The translations under genes and the position numbers were made by a program. 64,000 nt of DNA from Demequina salsinemoris (GTDB lineage: Bacteria; Actinomycetota; Actinomycetes; Actinomycetales; Demequinaceae), in assembly GCF_000974805.1 (NCBI RefSeq), contig NZ_BBQZ01000006.1, positions 1-64,000 on the forward strand. Direction: 5' to 3'. The notes below the pieces were generated by a model. That model searched no databases. It worked only from the letters and a program-made list of their open reading frames with translations, and was not told where the DNA came from. This document shows positions 41,466 through 50,808 of the stretch, in pieces; position 1 is the first letter of the stretch, and each line of letters begins with the position of its first letter.

Positions 41466-42893
41466 ATGACCAGCACCTTCTCGGGCCTCACCACCTCACT
41501 GTCGTCGCTCATCGCTCAGCGTCAGGGCCTCCAGGTCGCGGGCCAGAACATCGCGAACGCCAACACCGAGGGGTACACGCGCCAGCGTGCGAACCTCGAG
41601 TCCGTCTCCTCGGGCTCGGTCACCTCGCTGTGGTCCGGCACCGTCGGCACCGGCACGGGCGTCACCGTCTCCGGCATCGACCGGCTGAGCGACCAGTTCC
41701 TCGACGCGCGCCTGCGCACCCAGACCTCCAACGCGGCGAGCACTGAGACCTCCGCGAGCATCCTCGAATCCCTCGAGAGCGTGGTCGACGACCTTGCCGA
41801 CACCGGCATCTCCAGCTCGCTCCAGGAGTTCTGGAACGCGTGGCAGGACGTCGCGAACTCCCCCGACTCGGAGCCGAACCGCACCGTGCTCCTCGGCACC
41901 GCGGAGAACCTCGCGACGCAGCTCGGCGACACGTACCGCTCGTTCGAGTCGCTGTGGGACCAGGGCCGCGCCGAGACCGACTCCTATGTATCCACGGTGA
42001 ACTCGGCGGCCGCGTCGATCGCGGACCTCAACGAGCAGATCCGCGGCATCCTGACCAGCGGCGGGTCGGCGAGCGAGCTCCAGGACCAGCGCGACCTGCT
42101 CATCACGCAGCTCTCCGAGCTCGTCGGCGCGACCGCGAGCATCAAGGCCGACGGCACCGCGAACGTCATGATCGACGGGAACCTGCTCGTCCAGGGCAGC
42201 AAGGCCAACGAGATCCAGGTGACGGGCTCGTACGCGATGGCCGCGGCCACCGCCGAGCCGCCGTCGACCGATGCGGTCTCGCTCCAGTGGGCGAGCGGCA
42301 TCGCGATCTCGCTGGACGGCGGCACGCTCGCCGGCACCCTGAGCGCGCTGCAGCCGACGTCGCTCGGCGGGTCGATCTCGAACGCCGTCGACGCTGTCAA
42401 CACCCTGGCAACCACGGTCGCCACTCAGGTCAACGCGATCCACGCGACGGGCGCCGACCTCAACGGGGACCCGGCCACCGACTTCTTCACCTTCACCGCG
42501 GGAAGCCCGGCCGCGCTCGGGCTCACCGTGGCGATCACCGACCCCGCGCTCGTCGCCGCGGGCGACGGCGTCAGCGGGGACTACGACGGCTCGATCGCCG
42601 ACGCGATCTCGCAGCTGAGCGCAGCGTCCGACGGCCCCGACGCCATCTGGCAGACCTTCGTCGTCGACCTCGGCGTCACGACGGCTGCCGCCCGCAGGCG
42701 CGCCGACGTGGCGGAGGCCACCCGCGCGACCGCCGAGAGCCAGCAGCTCAGCTACACGAGCGTGGACATCGACGAGGAGATGACGAACATGCTCGCGTAC
42801 CAACGCGCCTATGAAGGTGCGTCCCGCGTCCTCACCGCGATGGACGAGATGCTCGATCAGCTCATCAACCGCACCGGACTGGTCGGGAGGTAA
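41466..42893 (+). CDS. flgK: Hook-filament junction protein FlgK
   Basis: A 475-residue junction protein with the axial N-terminus (QGLQVAGQNIANANTEGYTRQRANLE) and C-terminus (VDIDEEMTNMLAYQRAYEGASRVLTAMDEMLD). It starts 2 nt after flgN. Length is normal for a protein with reduced outer domains. Confidence 0.96.
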   Translation: MTSTFSGLTTSLSSLIAQRQGLQVAGQNIANANTEGYTRQRANLESVSSGSVTSLWSGTVGTGTGVTVSGIDRLSDQFLDARLRTQTSNAASTETSASILESLESVVDDLADTGISSSLQEFWNAWQDVANSPDSEPNRTVLLGTAENLATQLGDTYRSFESLWDQGRAETDSYVSTVNSAAASIADLNEQIRGILTSGGSASELQDQRDLLITQLSELVGATASIKADGTANVMIDGNLLVQGSKANEIQVTGSYAMAAATAEPPSTDAVSLQWASGIAISLDGGTLAGTLSALQPTSLGGSISNAVDAVNTLATTVATQVNAIHATGADLNGDPATDFFTFTAGSPAALGLTVAITDPALVAAGDGVSGDYDGSIADAISQLSAASDGPDAIWQTFVVDLGVTTAAARRRADVAEATRATAESQQLSYTSVDIDEEMTNMLAYQRAYEGASRVLTAMDEMLDQLINRTGLVGR

Positions 42894-42896
42894 ACC

Positions 42897-43787
42897 ATGG
42901 TCAACCGCGTGACACAGCAGACGGTCCAGCGCTCGACGCTCTCCAACCTGCAGCTCAATCTCAGCAAGGTCTCGAACCTCCAGGCGCAGATGTCGTCCGG
43001 AAAGCGGATCACGAAGGCGTCGCAGGATCCTGCGGCGGCGAGCGGACTGCTCGCCCAGAAGGCCGAGAAGTCGGCCTCGACGCAGGCGCTCAGGAACGCC
43101 CAGGACGGCGAGTCCTGGCTCAACCTCACCGACACGACGCTCCAGCAGTCCGTCTCCGTGCTGCAGCGAGCGCGCGACCTCACGGTCCAGGCGGTGAACG
43201 GAGGCGCCAACGACACCTCCCGCGAGGCGATCGCCACCGAGCTCGAGGGTCTGCGTGACTCCCTGCTCGACCTCGCCAACACGACGTACAACGGTCGCTC
43301 GATCTTCTCGGGCACCTCGTCGGCGGACGCCGCGTTCGAGGACGCATCCGGCGGCTACGCCTGGAACGGCGTCGCCGGGGCCCGGGTCACCCGCCGCATC
43401 GGCGAGGACGCCACGGTCCAGGTCGACTCCGACGGCTCGGCCGCGTTCGGCAACGGTGCGACCTCGGTCTTCCAGCTGCTCGACGACATCGCCGCGGACG
43501 TCCGTGCGGGCACCAATGTCACGGGCCGGCTCGACGAGATCGACGCCGTCCAGAACAACATGCTCATCTCGCTGTCCGACGTGGGCGTGCGCACCAAGCA
43601 GATCACCGACGTTCAGGACAAGCTCGCGCTGACGATCCAGAACCTCACCTCGAGCATCTCCGACAGCGAGGACATCGACCTCGCGGCGACCGTGCTCGAG
43701 CTGTCGATGCAGCAGGTCGCCTACGAGGGCGCGCTCGGCGCGGCCTCCAACGTGCTTCAGCCAACCCTGATGGATTACCTCTCATGA
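42897..43787 (+). CDS. flgL: Hook-filament junction protein FlgL
   Basis: A 296-residue flagellin-like junction protein. It opens VNRVTQQTVQRSTLSNLQLNLSKVSNLQAQMSSGKRITKASQDP in outline and closes with LAATVLELSMQQVAYEGALGAASNVLQP. It lies 3 nt after flgK and overlaps fliW. Confidence 0.95.
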   Translation: MVNRVTQQTVQRSTLSNLQLNLSKVSNLQAQMSSGKRITKASQDPAAASGLLAQKAEKSASTQALRNAQDGESWLNLTDTTLQQSVSVLQRARDLTVQAVNGGANDTSREAIATELEGLRDSLLDLANTTYNGRSIFSGTSSADAAFEDASGGYAWNGVAGARVTRRIGEDATVQVDSDGSAAFGNGATSVFQLLDDIAADVRAGTNVTGRLDEIDAVQNNMLISLSDVGVRTKQITDVQDKLALTIQNLTSSISDSEDIDLAATVLELSMQQVAYEGALGAASNVLQPTLMDYLS

Positions 43788-44215
43788 CGACGATCGCCGT
43801 AGCCCTCGACCCCGCTCGCGCCACCCTGCACGAGCTCCCGGACGTGCTCACCTTCATCGAGTCGCCCCCCGGGATGGCTCCGCTCACCACCTTCCGGCTC
43901 GCATGCATCGACGAGTTCGGCTACCTCTTCACCCTGCGCAGCGCGCAGAAGGACGGCGTCCGTCTGTTCGCGGTGTCCCCGAGCGTCTACTTCCCCGGCT
44001 ACGGCCCCCTGGTCTCGCGCGAGGTGCGCGACGCGCTCGGCATGGCCGACGACACGGAGCCGACGCTCCTCGCGATCGTCAACCCGGGCGAGAACCGCGC
44101 GACGACCGTCAACCTGCTCGCGCCGATCGTCGTCGACCCGACGACGGGCAACGCGGCGCAGGTCGTGCTCGACGGTCACGAGTGGCCGCTGCGCGCCCCG
44201 CTCGTCGCGGCCTGA
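43784..44215 (+). CDS. fliW: Flagellar assembly factor FliW
   Basis: A 143-residue CsrA antagonist that also binds flagellin. It has typical elements: F..SPPGMAPLTTFRLACIDEFGYLFTLRSAQ and LLAIVNPGENRATTVNLLAPIVVDPTTGNAAQVVL. When flagellin accumulates it releases FliW, which frees and inhibits CsrA, closing a feedback loop. It is coupled to flgL, while csrA lies 32 kb away, unlike the adjacent csrA-fliW of Bacillus. Confidence 0.93.
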   Translation: MTTIAVALDPARATLHELPDVLTFIESPPGMAPLTTFRLACIDEFGYLFTLRSAQKDGVRLFAVSPSVYFPGYGPLVSREVRDALGMADDTEPTLLAIVNPGENRATTVNLLAPIVVDPTTGNAAQVVLDGHEWPLRAPLVAA

Positions 44216-44266
44216 CCGCGCTCGACACCCGCGCTCGCCCACCCCTCCTGCGCACCGCCGCTGAGG

Positions 44267-44386
44267 GTCTGAACCAATCCGCACCGCGACACGCCGGCGA
44301 CGCGCCGCATCGTCCCGCGACACGCTCGCGTGGCGGCAGCGAGATCGGTTCAGACTGTCGGTGAGATTGGTTCGGACTGTCTGAAC
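44267..44386. repeat. GTCYGAACCRATC repeats upstream of fhaA
   Basis: A 13-mer GTCTGAACCAATC (44267-44279) recurs inverted at 44343-44355 and 44365-44377. The latter two lie in a 22-bp direct repeat (44341-44362 and 44363-44384; 18 of 22 identical). GTTCGGAC-T-GTCTGAAC at 44370-44386 is a near-perfect palindrome. This looks like an operator for a dimeric regulator of the fhaA operon or of fliW 3' processing. Confidence 0.65.
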
Positions 44387-44490
44387 AGAGGCCAGCGACC
44401 CGTCTCACGAGGGGTCGGCGACCCCCGCATCGTCCCTTCCGGCCTGACACCTGCTGTGGAGGGGTACCTCGTCGGCGGCTGACCTCACGT

Positions 44491-44496
44491 TACGAT
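44491..44496 (+). promoter_or_regulatory. Likely -10 for leaderless fhaA
   Basis: TACGAT ends 6 nt before the fhaA ATG, which has no ribosome site. No good -35 is seen, which could mean an activator binds at the repeats upstream. Confidence 0.45.
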
Positions 44497-44502
44497 TCAC
44501 GC

Positions 44503-45210
44503 ATGGGTGTGCTGGATCGCTTCGAGAAGGGCGTCGAGAACGTGATGCAGAACGCGTTCGCGAAGACGTTCCGTTCGGGCATCAAGCCGGTCGAGCTCGC
44601 GGCCGCGCTCAAGCGCGAGTGCGACAACCGCGCCGCTGCCGTTGACCGCGGACGCACCGTCGCCCCCAACGAGTACGTGCTGACGCTCAGCCCCACCGAC
44701 CACGAGACCGTGGTGAGCTGGGGCGACGAGGCCCTCGCGCACGAGCTCGAGGAGGCCGTGCAGGAGCACGCCTCCCGCCAGGCCTACAGCCTCGTCGGCT
44801 CGGTGACGGTGTCGTTCTCCGAGGACGAGTCGCTCGCCACCGGTCGCTACGCCGTGAGCTCGCGCACCACGCGCGGCCCGGTCGCTCCCGCGACCACGCG
44901 CAACCCCCAGTCCCGGTACCCGCTCCTCGACGTCGACGGCCAGCGCTACTACCTGACGGGCGCATCGACCGTGATGGGGCGCGGGGGCGACGCGGACATC
45001 GTGGTCGACGACACGGGCGTGAGCCGCGCGCACGTGCGGCTCGAGGTGACCGAGCACGGCACGATCCTCACGGACCTGGGCTCCACGAACGGCACGTTCG
45101 TCGAGGACCAGCGCGTGAAGGAGGCCACGCTGCTCGACGGCAACGTCATCACGATCGGCCGCACCTCGATCATGTACTGGGACGCGGTCCCCAGCGATGA
45201 GGACGTCTGA
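44503..45210 (+). CDS. fhaA: FHA-domain protein FhaA
   Basis: A 235-residue protein. The N-terminal domain (MGVLDRFEKGVENVMQNAFAKTFRSGIKPVELAAALKRE) is the FhaA-specific DUF3662 type, joined by a short linker to a C-terminal FHA domain with GRGGDAD, SRAHVRL and LGSTNGTF. It binds phosphothreonines on PknA/B targets and links kinase signalling to cell-wall synthesis. It opens the fhaA-pknB operon. The linker is short compared with mycobacterial FhaA. Confidence 0.95.
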   Translation: MGVLDRFEKGVENVMQNAFAKTFRSGIKPVELAAALKRECDNRAAAVDRGRTVAPNEYVLTLSPTDHETVVSWGDEALAHELEEAVQEHASRQAYSLVGSVTVSFSEDESLATGRYAVSSRTTRGPVAPATTRNPQSRYPLLDVDGQRYYLTGASTVMGRGGDADIVVDDTGVSRAHVRLEVTEHGTILTDLGSTNGTFVEDQRVKEATLLDGNVITIGRTSIMYWDAVPSDEDV

Positions 45211-45214
45211 GTCG

Positions 45215-45736
45215 ATGAGCCAGCTGTCCATCACCCTCCTGCGCCTGGGATTCCTCCTCCTCCTGTGGTCGCTCGTGCTCACCGCGATCGCGGTGCTGCG
45301 CTCCGACCTCTACGGCACCAGGGTGGTCACGCGCGGCCGCGGCCGCACCGCCAAGCGCAGGGACGATGCGCGCGCTCAGAAGAGCGCGGCCCCCGCCCGT
45401 GCGGGCACGGGCGTGCGCACGGGCGCCGTCTCGCCCAAGGAGCGCGCCGCCGCCCACCTCGCGGTCACGGCGGGGCCGCTCAAGGGCGCGACCGTCCCCC
45501 TCGGATCGGCGCCGATCCTCGTGGGACGCGCGGCCATGTGCACGCTGGTCATCGAGGACGACTACTGCTCGTCGCGCCACTGCCGCATCTTCCCCGAGGA
45601 CGGCATCTGGAAGGTCGAGGACCTCGGCTCGACCAACGGCACCTTCATCGGCAATCAGCGCGTCGACGACCCCGTCCCCTTCCGCCCCGGCGACGTCATC
45701 CGCATCGGCGCGACGACCCTCGAGCTCAGGAGCTGA
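45215..45736 (+). CDS. fhaB: FHA-domain protein FhaB/FipA
   Basis: A 173-residue protein with one N-terminal membrane helix (TLLRLGFLLLLWSLVLTAIAVL), a basic linker and an FHA domain (GRAAMCTLVIEDDYCSSRHCRIF, LGSTNGTF). The homologue in mycobacteria recruits division proteins. It starts 4 nt after fhaA. Confidence 0.93.
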   Translation: MSQLSITLLRLGFLLLLWSLVLTAIAVLRSDLYGTRVVTRGRGRTAKRRDDARAQKSAAPARAGTGVRTGAVSPKERAAAHLAVTAGPLKGATVPLGSAPILVGRAAMCTLVIEDDYCSSRHCRIFPEDGIWKVEDLGSTNGTFIGNQRVDDPVPFRPGDVIRIGATTLELRS

Positions 45737-45739
45737 GGC

Positions 45740-46945
45740 GTGTACATCGCCTTCAACTTCGCCGCGCGCTCGGACGTGGGACTCGTGCGCGCGAACAACC
45801 AGGACTCGGCGTACGCGGGACCTCAGCTGCTCGTCGTCGCGGACGGCATGGGCGGCGCGGCCGGCGGGGACATCGCCTCCTCGATCGCGGTCGGCAGGCT
45901 CGCGGCGCTCGACGGCGAGGCCCACGGCCCGGACGATGCGCTCGAGGAGCTGAAGAACTCGATCGCCGACGCGCACGCCGAGATCGTCGCTCGCGCCGAG
46001 AACGACCCCGAGCTGTCGGGGCTCGGCACCACCGTGACCGCGCTGCTGCGCGCCGGCGCGACGCTCCACATGGCGCACATCGGAGACTCGCGTGCCTACC
46101 TGCTGCGCGACGGGACGCTCGACCAGGTGACGACCGATCACTCGTTCGTCCAGCATCTCGTCGACACGGGCCGGCTCAGCGCGGCCGAGGCCGAGCACCA
46201 CCCCAAGCGGTCCATGCTCCTGCGCGTGCTCGGCGACATCGACGCCGACGTGCCCGTCGACATCTCCGTGCGCGAGACCCGCCCGGGCGACCGCTGGATG
46301 CTGTGCTCCGACGGCCTGTCGGGCGTCGTCAGCCGCGCGACCCTCGAGGAGACGCTCGCCGAGATCGACGACCCTGGCGACTGCGCCGACGCTCTGGTCG
46401 GCCTCGCGCTCGCCGCGGGCGCCCCCGACAACGTCACCTGCATCGTCGCCGACGTGGTCGACATCGACGCCCTCCCCCGGGGCGAGGGCCCCTCCACGCA
46501 GTCGCAGATCGTCGGCTCGGCCGCGCGCGACCGCCACAAGCCGTCGAGCGGCGGGACCGGCGCCGCCGCGAAGGCCGCGAGGCTCACCCCCGTCGAGCCC
46601 CAGGACGAGGACGACGAGCCATCCCGGTGGGCCGAGCGCTGGGCGCTGCGGAAGGCCTGGCTGCTGCCCCTGATCACGCTCGCGATCGTCGCCGGCGGCG
46701 CGTACGCCGGATACGTCTGGACGCAGCAGCAGTACTACGTGGGCGAGCACGACGGCTATGTCGCGATCTACCGCGGCATCCCCGAGGACCTCCCGCTCGT
46801 GTCCTTCCACACCTTGCTCGAGACCACCGACATCGCGCTCGAGGATCTGGCCCAGTATCAGCACGAACGCATCGACGGGGCGATCAGGACGCAGAGCCTC
46901 GCCGAGGCGCAGGCGATCGTCACGGCGCTGGAGCCGACCACCTGA
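45740..46945 (+). CDS. pstP: PP2C-family Ser/Thr phosphatase PstP
   Basis: A 401-residue phosphatase that reverses PknA/PknB phosphorylation. PP2C motifs are RSDVGLVRANNQDS, VVADGMGG, GTTVTALL, HIGDSRAYLLRDG, LCSDGLSG and PDNVTCIVADV, supplying the metal-binding aspartates. A membrane helix follows at about 306-328 with a short extracytoplasmic domain. It begins at GTG 45740. Confidence 0.95.
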   Translation: MYIAFNFAARSDVGLVRANNQDSAYAGPQLLVVADGMGGAAGGDIASSIAVGRLAALDGEAHGPDDALEELKNSIADAHAEIVARAENDPELSGLGTTVTALLRAGATLHMAHIGDSRAYLLRDGTLDQVTTDHSFVQHLVDTGRLSAAEAEHHPKRSMLLRVLGDIDADVPVDISVRETRPGDRWMLCSDGLSGVVSRATLEETLAEIDDPGDCADALVGLALAAGAPDNVTCIVADVVDIDALPRGEGPSTQSQIVGSAARDRHKPSSGGTGAAAKAARLTPVEPQDEDDEPSRWAERWALRKAWLLPLITLAIVAGGAYAGYVWTQQQYYVGEHDGYVAIYRGIPEDLPLVSFHTLLETTDIALEDLAQYQHERIDGAIRTQSLAEAQAIVTALEPTT

Positions 46946-48351
46946 TGGCGACGGTCTCCGAGCTGAGAGTCCATCGCGGGAGGCGCTCCGAGGGGTGGCT
47001 CCTCGTGCTGTCGTGGGCCCTCGCGGTGCTCGCACGCGGGCTCGTCGACTATCACGCCGACTACCTCGAGCTGGACGAGCTCGCCTGGTACGCGGCCGGA
47101 TTCGCGGGCGTCCTCACCGTCCTCCACATCGTCCTGCGCATCTTCGCCCCCCACTCCGATCAGGTGCTGGTCCCCGTCGTCACCGGGCTCATCGGCATCG
47201 CTCTCGCGGAGATCAGACGCATCGACTTCGCGTACGCGGCCAGAGGCCGCGAGACCGACTTCGGGACGACGCAGATCGGCTGGGCGCTGCTGGGCGCTCT
47301 CGCCTTCATCATCGTCCTCATCGTCATCCGCGACCATCGCGTGCTGCGGCGCTTCACGTACACCGCGGGCATCCTGGGGATCGTGCTGTACCTGCTGCCC
47401 GCGGTTCCCGGCCTGGGCAAGGAGATCAACGGCGCGAAGATCTGGATCGGCGTCGGCGGCCACTCCCTGCAGCCCGGCGAGTTCGCGAAGATCCTGCTGG
47501 TCATCTTCTTCGCGGGCTACCTCCAGACCAACCGCGACGCGCTCGCCCTCGCGGGTCCCAAGTTCCTCGGGATGCGGCTGCCGCGCATGCGCGACATGGG
47601 GCCGCTCGCGGTGATGTTCGCAGCCGCGCTCCTCATCATGGTCAACCAGAAGGACCTGGGCGCCGCGCTCCTGTTCTTCGGCATCTTCATCGGCATGGTC
47701 TACATCGCGACCGAGCGGATCAGCTGGGTCGTCATCGGCCTCGTGCTGTTCGTGTTCGGCGCCATCGCCGCGGGCGTCCTCTTCAACCACGTCGGCGCCC
47801 GCTACGACGCGTGGCTGCACGCGCTCGACGCGGACGTCTACTCGTCGGGCCGCTCCGAGCAGCTGGTGCGCGGCCTGTTCGGCATGGCCTCCGGCGGGCT
47901 CTTCGGCACGGGGCTCGGCAACGGCCGCCCCGACCTGGTGCCGTACGCCGAGTCCGACTTCATCATCGCGTCGCTCGGCGAGGAGCTGGGACTGACGGGG
48001 CTCATGGCGATCCTCACGCTGTACGTGATCCTCGTGCAGCGCGCGATGCGCACCGCGATCGGCGTGCGCGACGGCTTCGGCAAGCTGCTGTCCGCCGGCC
48101 TCGGCTTCGCGGTCACGCTCCAGGTCTTCATCATCGTCGGCGGCGTCACGCGCCTCATCCCGCTCACCGGCCTCACCACGCCGTTCCTCGCGTACGGAGG
48201 CTCGTCGATGCTCGCGAACTGGATCGTGATCGCGCTCATCCTGCGCATCTCGGACCAGGCCAGGCAGCCCGCGGCGAACGCGGCCCCGAAGGCCGAGGAG
48301 TCCGGTCCGCGACGGCGCCGCCCCGACCTCGAGGAGGCGCCGCAGCGATGA
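46945..48351 (+). CDS. rodA: SEDS peptidoglycan polymerase RodA/FtsW family
   Basis: A 468-residue polytopic protein with about 12 membrane helices and SEDS motifs (GINGAKIWIGVGGHSLQPGEFAKI in outline, NQKDLGAALLFF, FAYGGSSMLANW). It polymerises glycan strands together with the PBP encoded next. Coupled to pstP (TGATG) and to pbpA (ATGA). A basic cytoplasmic tail could be a kinase target. Confidence 0.94.
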   Translation: MATVSELRVHRGRRSEGWLLVLSWALAVLARGLVDYHADYLELDELAWYAAGFAGVLTVLHIVLRIFAPHSDQVLVPVVTGLIGIALAEIRRIDFAYAARGRETDFGTTQIGWALLGALAFIIVLIVIRDHRVLRRFTYTAGILGIVLYLLPAVPGLGKEINGAKIWIGVGGHSLQPGEFAKILLVIFFAGYLQTNRDALALAGPKFLGMRLPRMRDMGPLAVMFAAALLIMVNQKDLGAALLFFGIFIGMVYIATERISWVVIGLVLFVFGAIAAGVLFNHVGARYDAWLHALDADVYSSGRSEQLVRGLFGMASGGLFGTGLGNGRPDLVPYAESDFIIASLGEELGLTGLMAILTLYVILVQRAMRTAIGVRDGFGKLLSAGLGFAVTLQVFIIVGGVTRLIPLTGLTTPFLAYGGSSMLANWIVIALILRISDQARQPAANAAPKAEESGPRRRRPDLEEAPQR

Positions 48352-49799
48352 ACGACCCGATCCGGCGCCTCTCCGTCGTCGCCCTCGTCCTCTTCATGGC
48401 GCTCATGGGCACCGCCACGTGGATCCAGGTGCTGAACGCGCACAGCCTCAACGAGGATCCGCGCAACGTGCGCACGCTGTACCGCGAGTACGGCACCTAC
48501 CGCGGCCCGATCGTCGTGAGCGGCGAGTCCGTCGCCTCGTCCAAGGAGGTCGACGACTCGTACGGCTTCCAGCGCACCTACTCGCTCGGGCCGGTCTACG
48601 CGCCCGTCACCGGGTTCTACTCGATCGTCTACGGTCGCACGGCGCTCGAGCAGACCGAGAACACCCTGCTCAACGGCACCTCGGACGCGCTGTTCTGGTC
48701 GCGGCTCGGCGACCTCTTCGCGGGAGAGCAGCAGCAGGGCGCCTCCGTGGAGACCACGATCGACGCCGACGTGCAGCAGGCCGCGTACGACGCGCTCGGC
48801 GACTACGCGGGCGCGGTCGTCGCGCTCGACCCCAGCACGGGCGCGATCGAGGCGATGGTGTCGACCCCGTCGTACGACCCGAACGTGCTCGCCTCCCACT
48901 CGACGAGCGACGTGAACGAGGCGTACTCGGAGCTCATCAACGACGAGAGCCAGCCGATGCTCAACCGCGCGATCGCGCAGACGTACCCGCCCGGCTCGGT
49001 GTTCAAGCTCGTGGTCGCGGCCGCCGCCCTCGAGGAGGGCTACACGGCCGACGAGAAGATCGCAGCCCCCGACGTGCTCGAGCTTCCCGACACGTCCGCG
49101 ACGATCCGCAACTACGAGGGCGAGTCGTGCGACACGGACTCCGACGGCGACACGACGCTCGCCGACGCGATCAGGGTGTCCTGCAACACCGCCTTCGCTC
49201 AGCTCGGCATGGACCTCGGCTGGGACACGATCGAGTCGATGGCCGACGACCTGGGCTTCGAGGAGTCGATCGACGTCCCCCTCACGACCGCGGCGTCGCA
49301 ACTGCCCGACGACCCGAACGAGCCGCAGACCGCGCAGAGCTCGATCGGCCAGTTCGATGTCCGCGCGACCCCGATCCAGATGGCCATGGTCGCGGCGGCC
49401 ATCGCGAACGACGGCGTCCTCATGACGCCCTACCTCGTCGACTCGGTGCGATCCAACTCGCTCCAGGTGATCGACACGACCGAGCCGTCGATCTTCTCGA
49501 ACCCGTTCAGCGAGGACACCGCGGCGGCCCTCACGGACGCGATGGTCTCGGTGGTCGAGGACGGCACCGGGAAGAACGCGCAGATCTCCGGGGTCGAGGT
49601 CGCGGCGAAGACCGGCACCGCGGAGAGCGGCACCGACGATCCGCCCTACACGTGGATGGTCGCGTTCGCTCCCGCCGACGACCCTGAGATCGCGGTCGCG
49701 GTCCTGGTCGAGGATGGCGGCGAGGGTGCCACGGGCGGCAAGATCGCGGCGCCGATCGCGAAGAAGGTGCTGCAGGCGGCCCTGAACGGGGACAGCTGA
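48348..49799 (+). CDS. pbpA: Class B penicillin-binding protein PbpA
   Basis: A 483-residue transpeptidase. It has an N-terminal membrane anchor (about 8-27) and a dimerisation domain, then the catalytic domain with SxxK (S217/K220 in PPGSVFK), SCN and KTG (K421 in AAKTGTAE). It cross-links peptidoglycan made by the adjacent SEDS protein. The fixed gene pair rodA-pbpA next to pknA/pknB is actinobacterial. Confidence 0.95.
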   Translation: MNDPIRRLSVVALVLFMALMGTATWIQVLNAHSLNEDPRNVRTLYREYGTYRGPIVVSGESVASSKEVDDSYGFQRTYSLGPVYAPVTGFYSIVYGRTALEQTENTLLNGTSDALFWSRLGDLFAGEQQQGASVETTIDADVQQAAYDALGDYAGAVVALDPSTGAIEAMVSTPSYDPNVLASHSTSDVNEAYSELINDESQPMLNRAIAQTYPPGSVFKLVVAAAALEEGYTADEKIAAPDVLELPDTSATIRNYEGESCDTDSDGDTTLADAIRVSCNTAFAQLGMDLGWDTIESMADDLGFEESIDVPLTTAASQLPDDPNEPQTAQSSIGQFDVRATPIQMAMVAAAIANDGVLMTPYLVDSVRSNSLQVIDTTEPSIFSNPFSEDTAAALTDAMVSVVEDGTGKNAQISGVEVAAKTGTAESGTDDPPYTWMVAFAPADDPEIAVAVLVEDGGEGATGGKIAAPIAKKVLQAALNGDS

Positions 49800-50743
49800 T
49801 GCACATCGCGGCGGGCACGACCCTCGGAGGGCGTTACGTCCTCGAGTCGCTGATCGCCGTGGGCGGCATGGGCGAGGTGTGGCGCGCGTCGGACATCGAC
49901 CTGTCCCGCACGGTCGCGGTGAAGACGCTCAAGGAGGCGTCGGCCGCGAACGAGACGTTCCTCAAGCGCTTCGCCAACGAGGCGCGCAACGCCGCCGGCG
50001 TCCAGCACCCGAACATCGCGCAGGTCCTCGACTACGGCGACCAGCAGGGCACCGCCTACCTGGTCATGGAGCTCGTCGAGGGCGAGCCGATGTCCACGAT
50101 CCTCGAGCGCGAGCGGACCATCCCCGAGAAGCGCCTGGTGAAGCTCATGATCGCGGCCTGCCGCGGGCTCGAGGCCGCTCATGCGTCCGGCGTGATGCAC
50201 CGTGACATCAAGCCCGGCAACCTCCTCGTCTTCGGCGACGACGAGCTGAAGATCACCGACTTCGGGGTCTCGCGCAGCCAGGACCAGACGACGCTCACGG
50301 CGACGGGCATGGTGATGGGCACGGCCCAGTACCTCGCGCCCGAGCTCGCGCTCGGGAAGCCAGCGACCCCCGCCTCGGACGTCTACTCGCTCGGCATCAT
50401 CATGTTCGAGTCCGTGGTCGGGAAGCGGCCGTTCACGGCGGCGAACGCGGTCGACATCGCGGTGGCCCAGGTCAACGACAAGGTGCCGCCGCTGCCCGCG
50501 TCCGTGTCGCCGCAGCTCGCCGCCCTCACCAACAGGGTGCTCGAGAAGAATCCGCGCCGCCGGCCTCGCGATGCTGCGGAGCTCGAGAGGCTTCTCGCAG
50601 GCCTCGTGCTCGAGAAACGGCAGGAGGCTCCCGCGTCCGAACCGCAGACCCAGGACAGCGCCGAGGCGAGACGCAGGCTCCCGCCCTCGATCGCGCCGCG
50701 GGCCCACCGACCTCGGCCCGATCTGGCGGGTCCGCAGGTATGA
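49799..50743 (+). CDS. pknA: Ser/Thr protein kinase PknA-like, no membrane anchor seen
   Basis: A 314-residue kinase with a glycine loop (VGGMGEVW), AVKTL lysine, HRDIKPGN catalytic loop, DFG and a GTAQYLAPE activation segment. After the kinase domain (about residue 272) only about 40 polar, proline-rich residues follow; no membrane helix is visible, unlike mycobacterial PknA. It is coupled to pbpA by TGATG. Confidence 0.93.
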   Translation: MHIAAGTTLGGRYVLESLIAVGGMGEVWRASDIDLSRTVAVKTLKEASAANETFLKRFANEARNAAGVQHPNIAQVLDYGDQQGTAYLVMELVEGEPMSTILERERTIPEKRLVKLMIAACRGLEAAHASGVMHRDIKPGNLLVFGDDELKITDFGVSRSQDQTTLTATGMVMGTAQYLAPELALGKPATPASDVYSLGIIMFESVVGKRPFTAANAVDIAVAQVNDKVPPLPASVSPQLAALTNRVLEKNPRRRPRDAAELERLLAGLVLEKRQEAPASEPQTQDSAEARRRLPPSIAPRAHRPRPDLAGPQV

Positions 50744-50808
50744 GAAGCGAATAATGCCACAATAGGCGGCGACGTGCGCGTGCGCAGAGCAATGAGAAGG
50801 TACGGGTA

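Noticed and set aside
44109-44450. A minus-strand gene across the fliW-fhaA gap
   Set aside because: It overlaps the fliW 3' end, has no ribosome site and reads through the 22-bp repeats; the region is better explained as regulatory.
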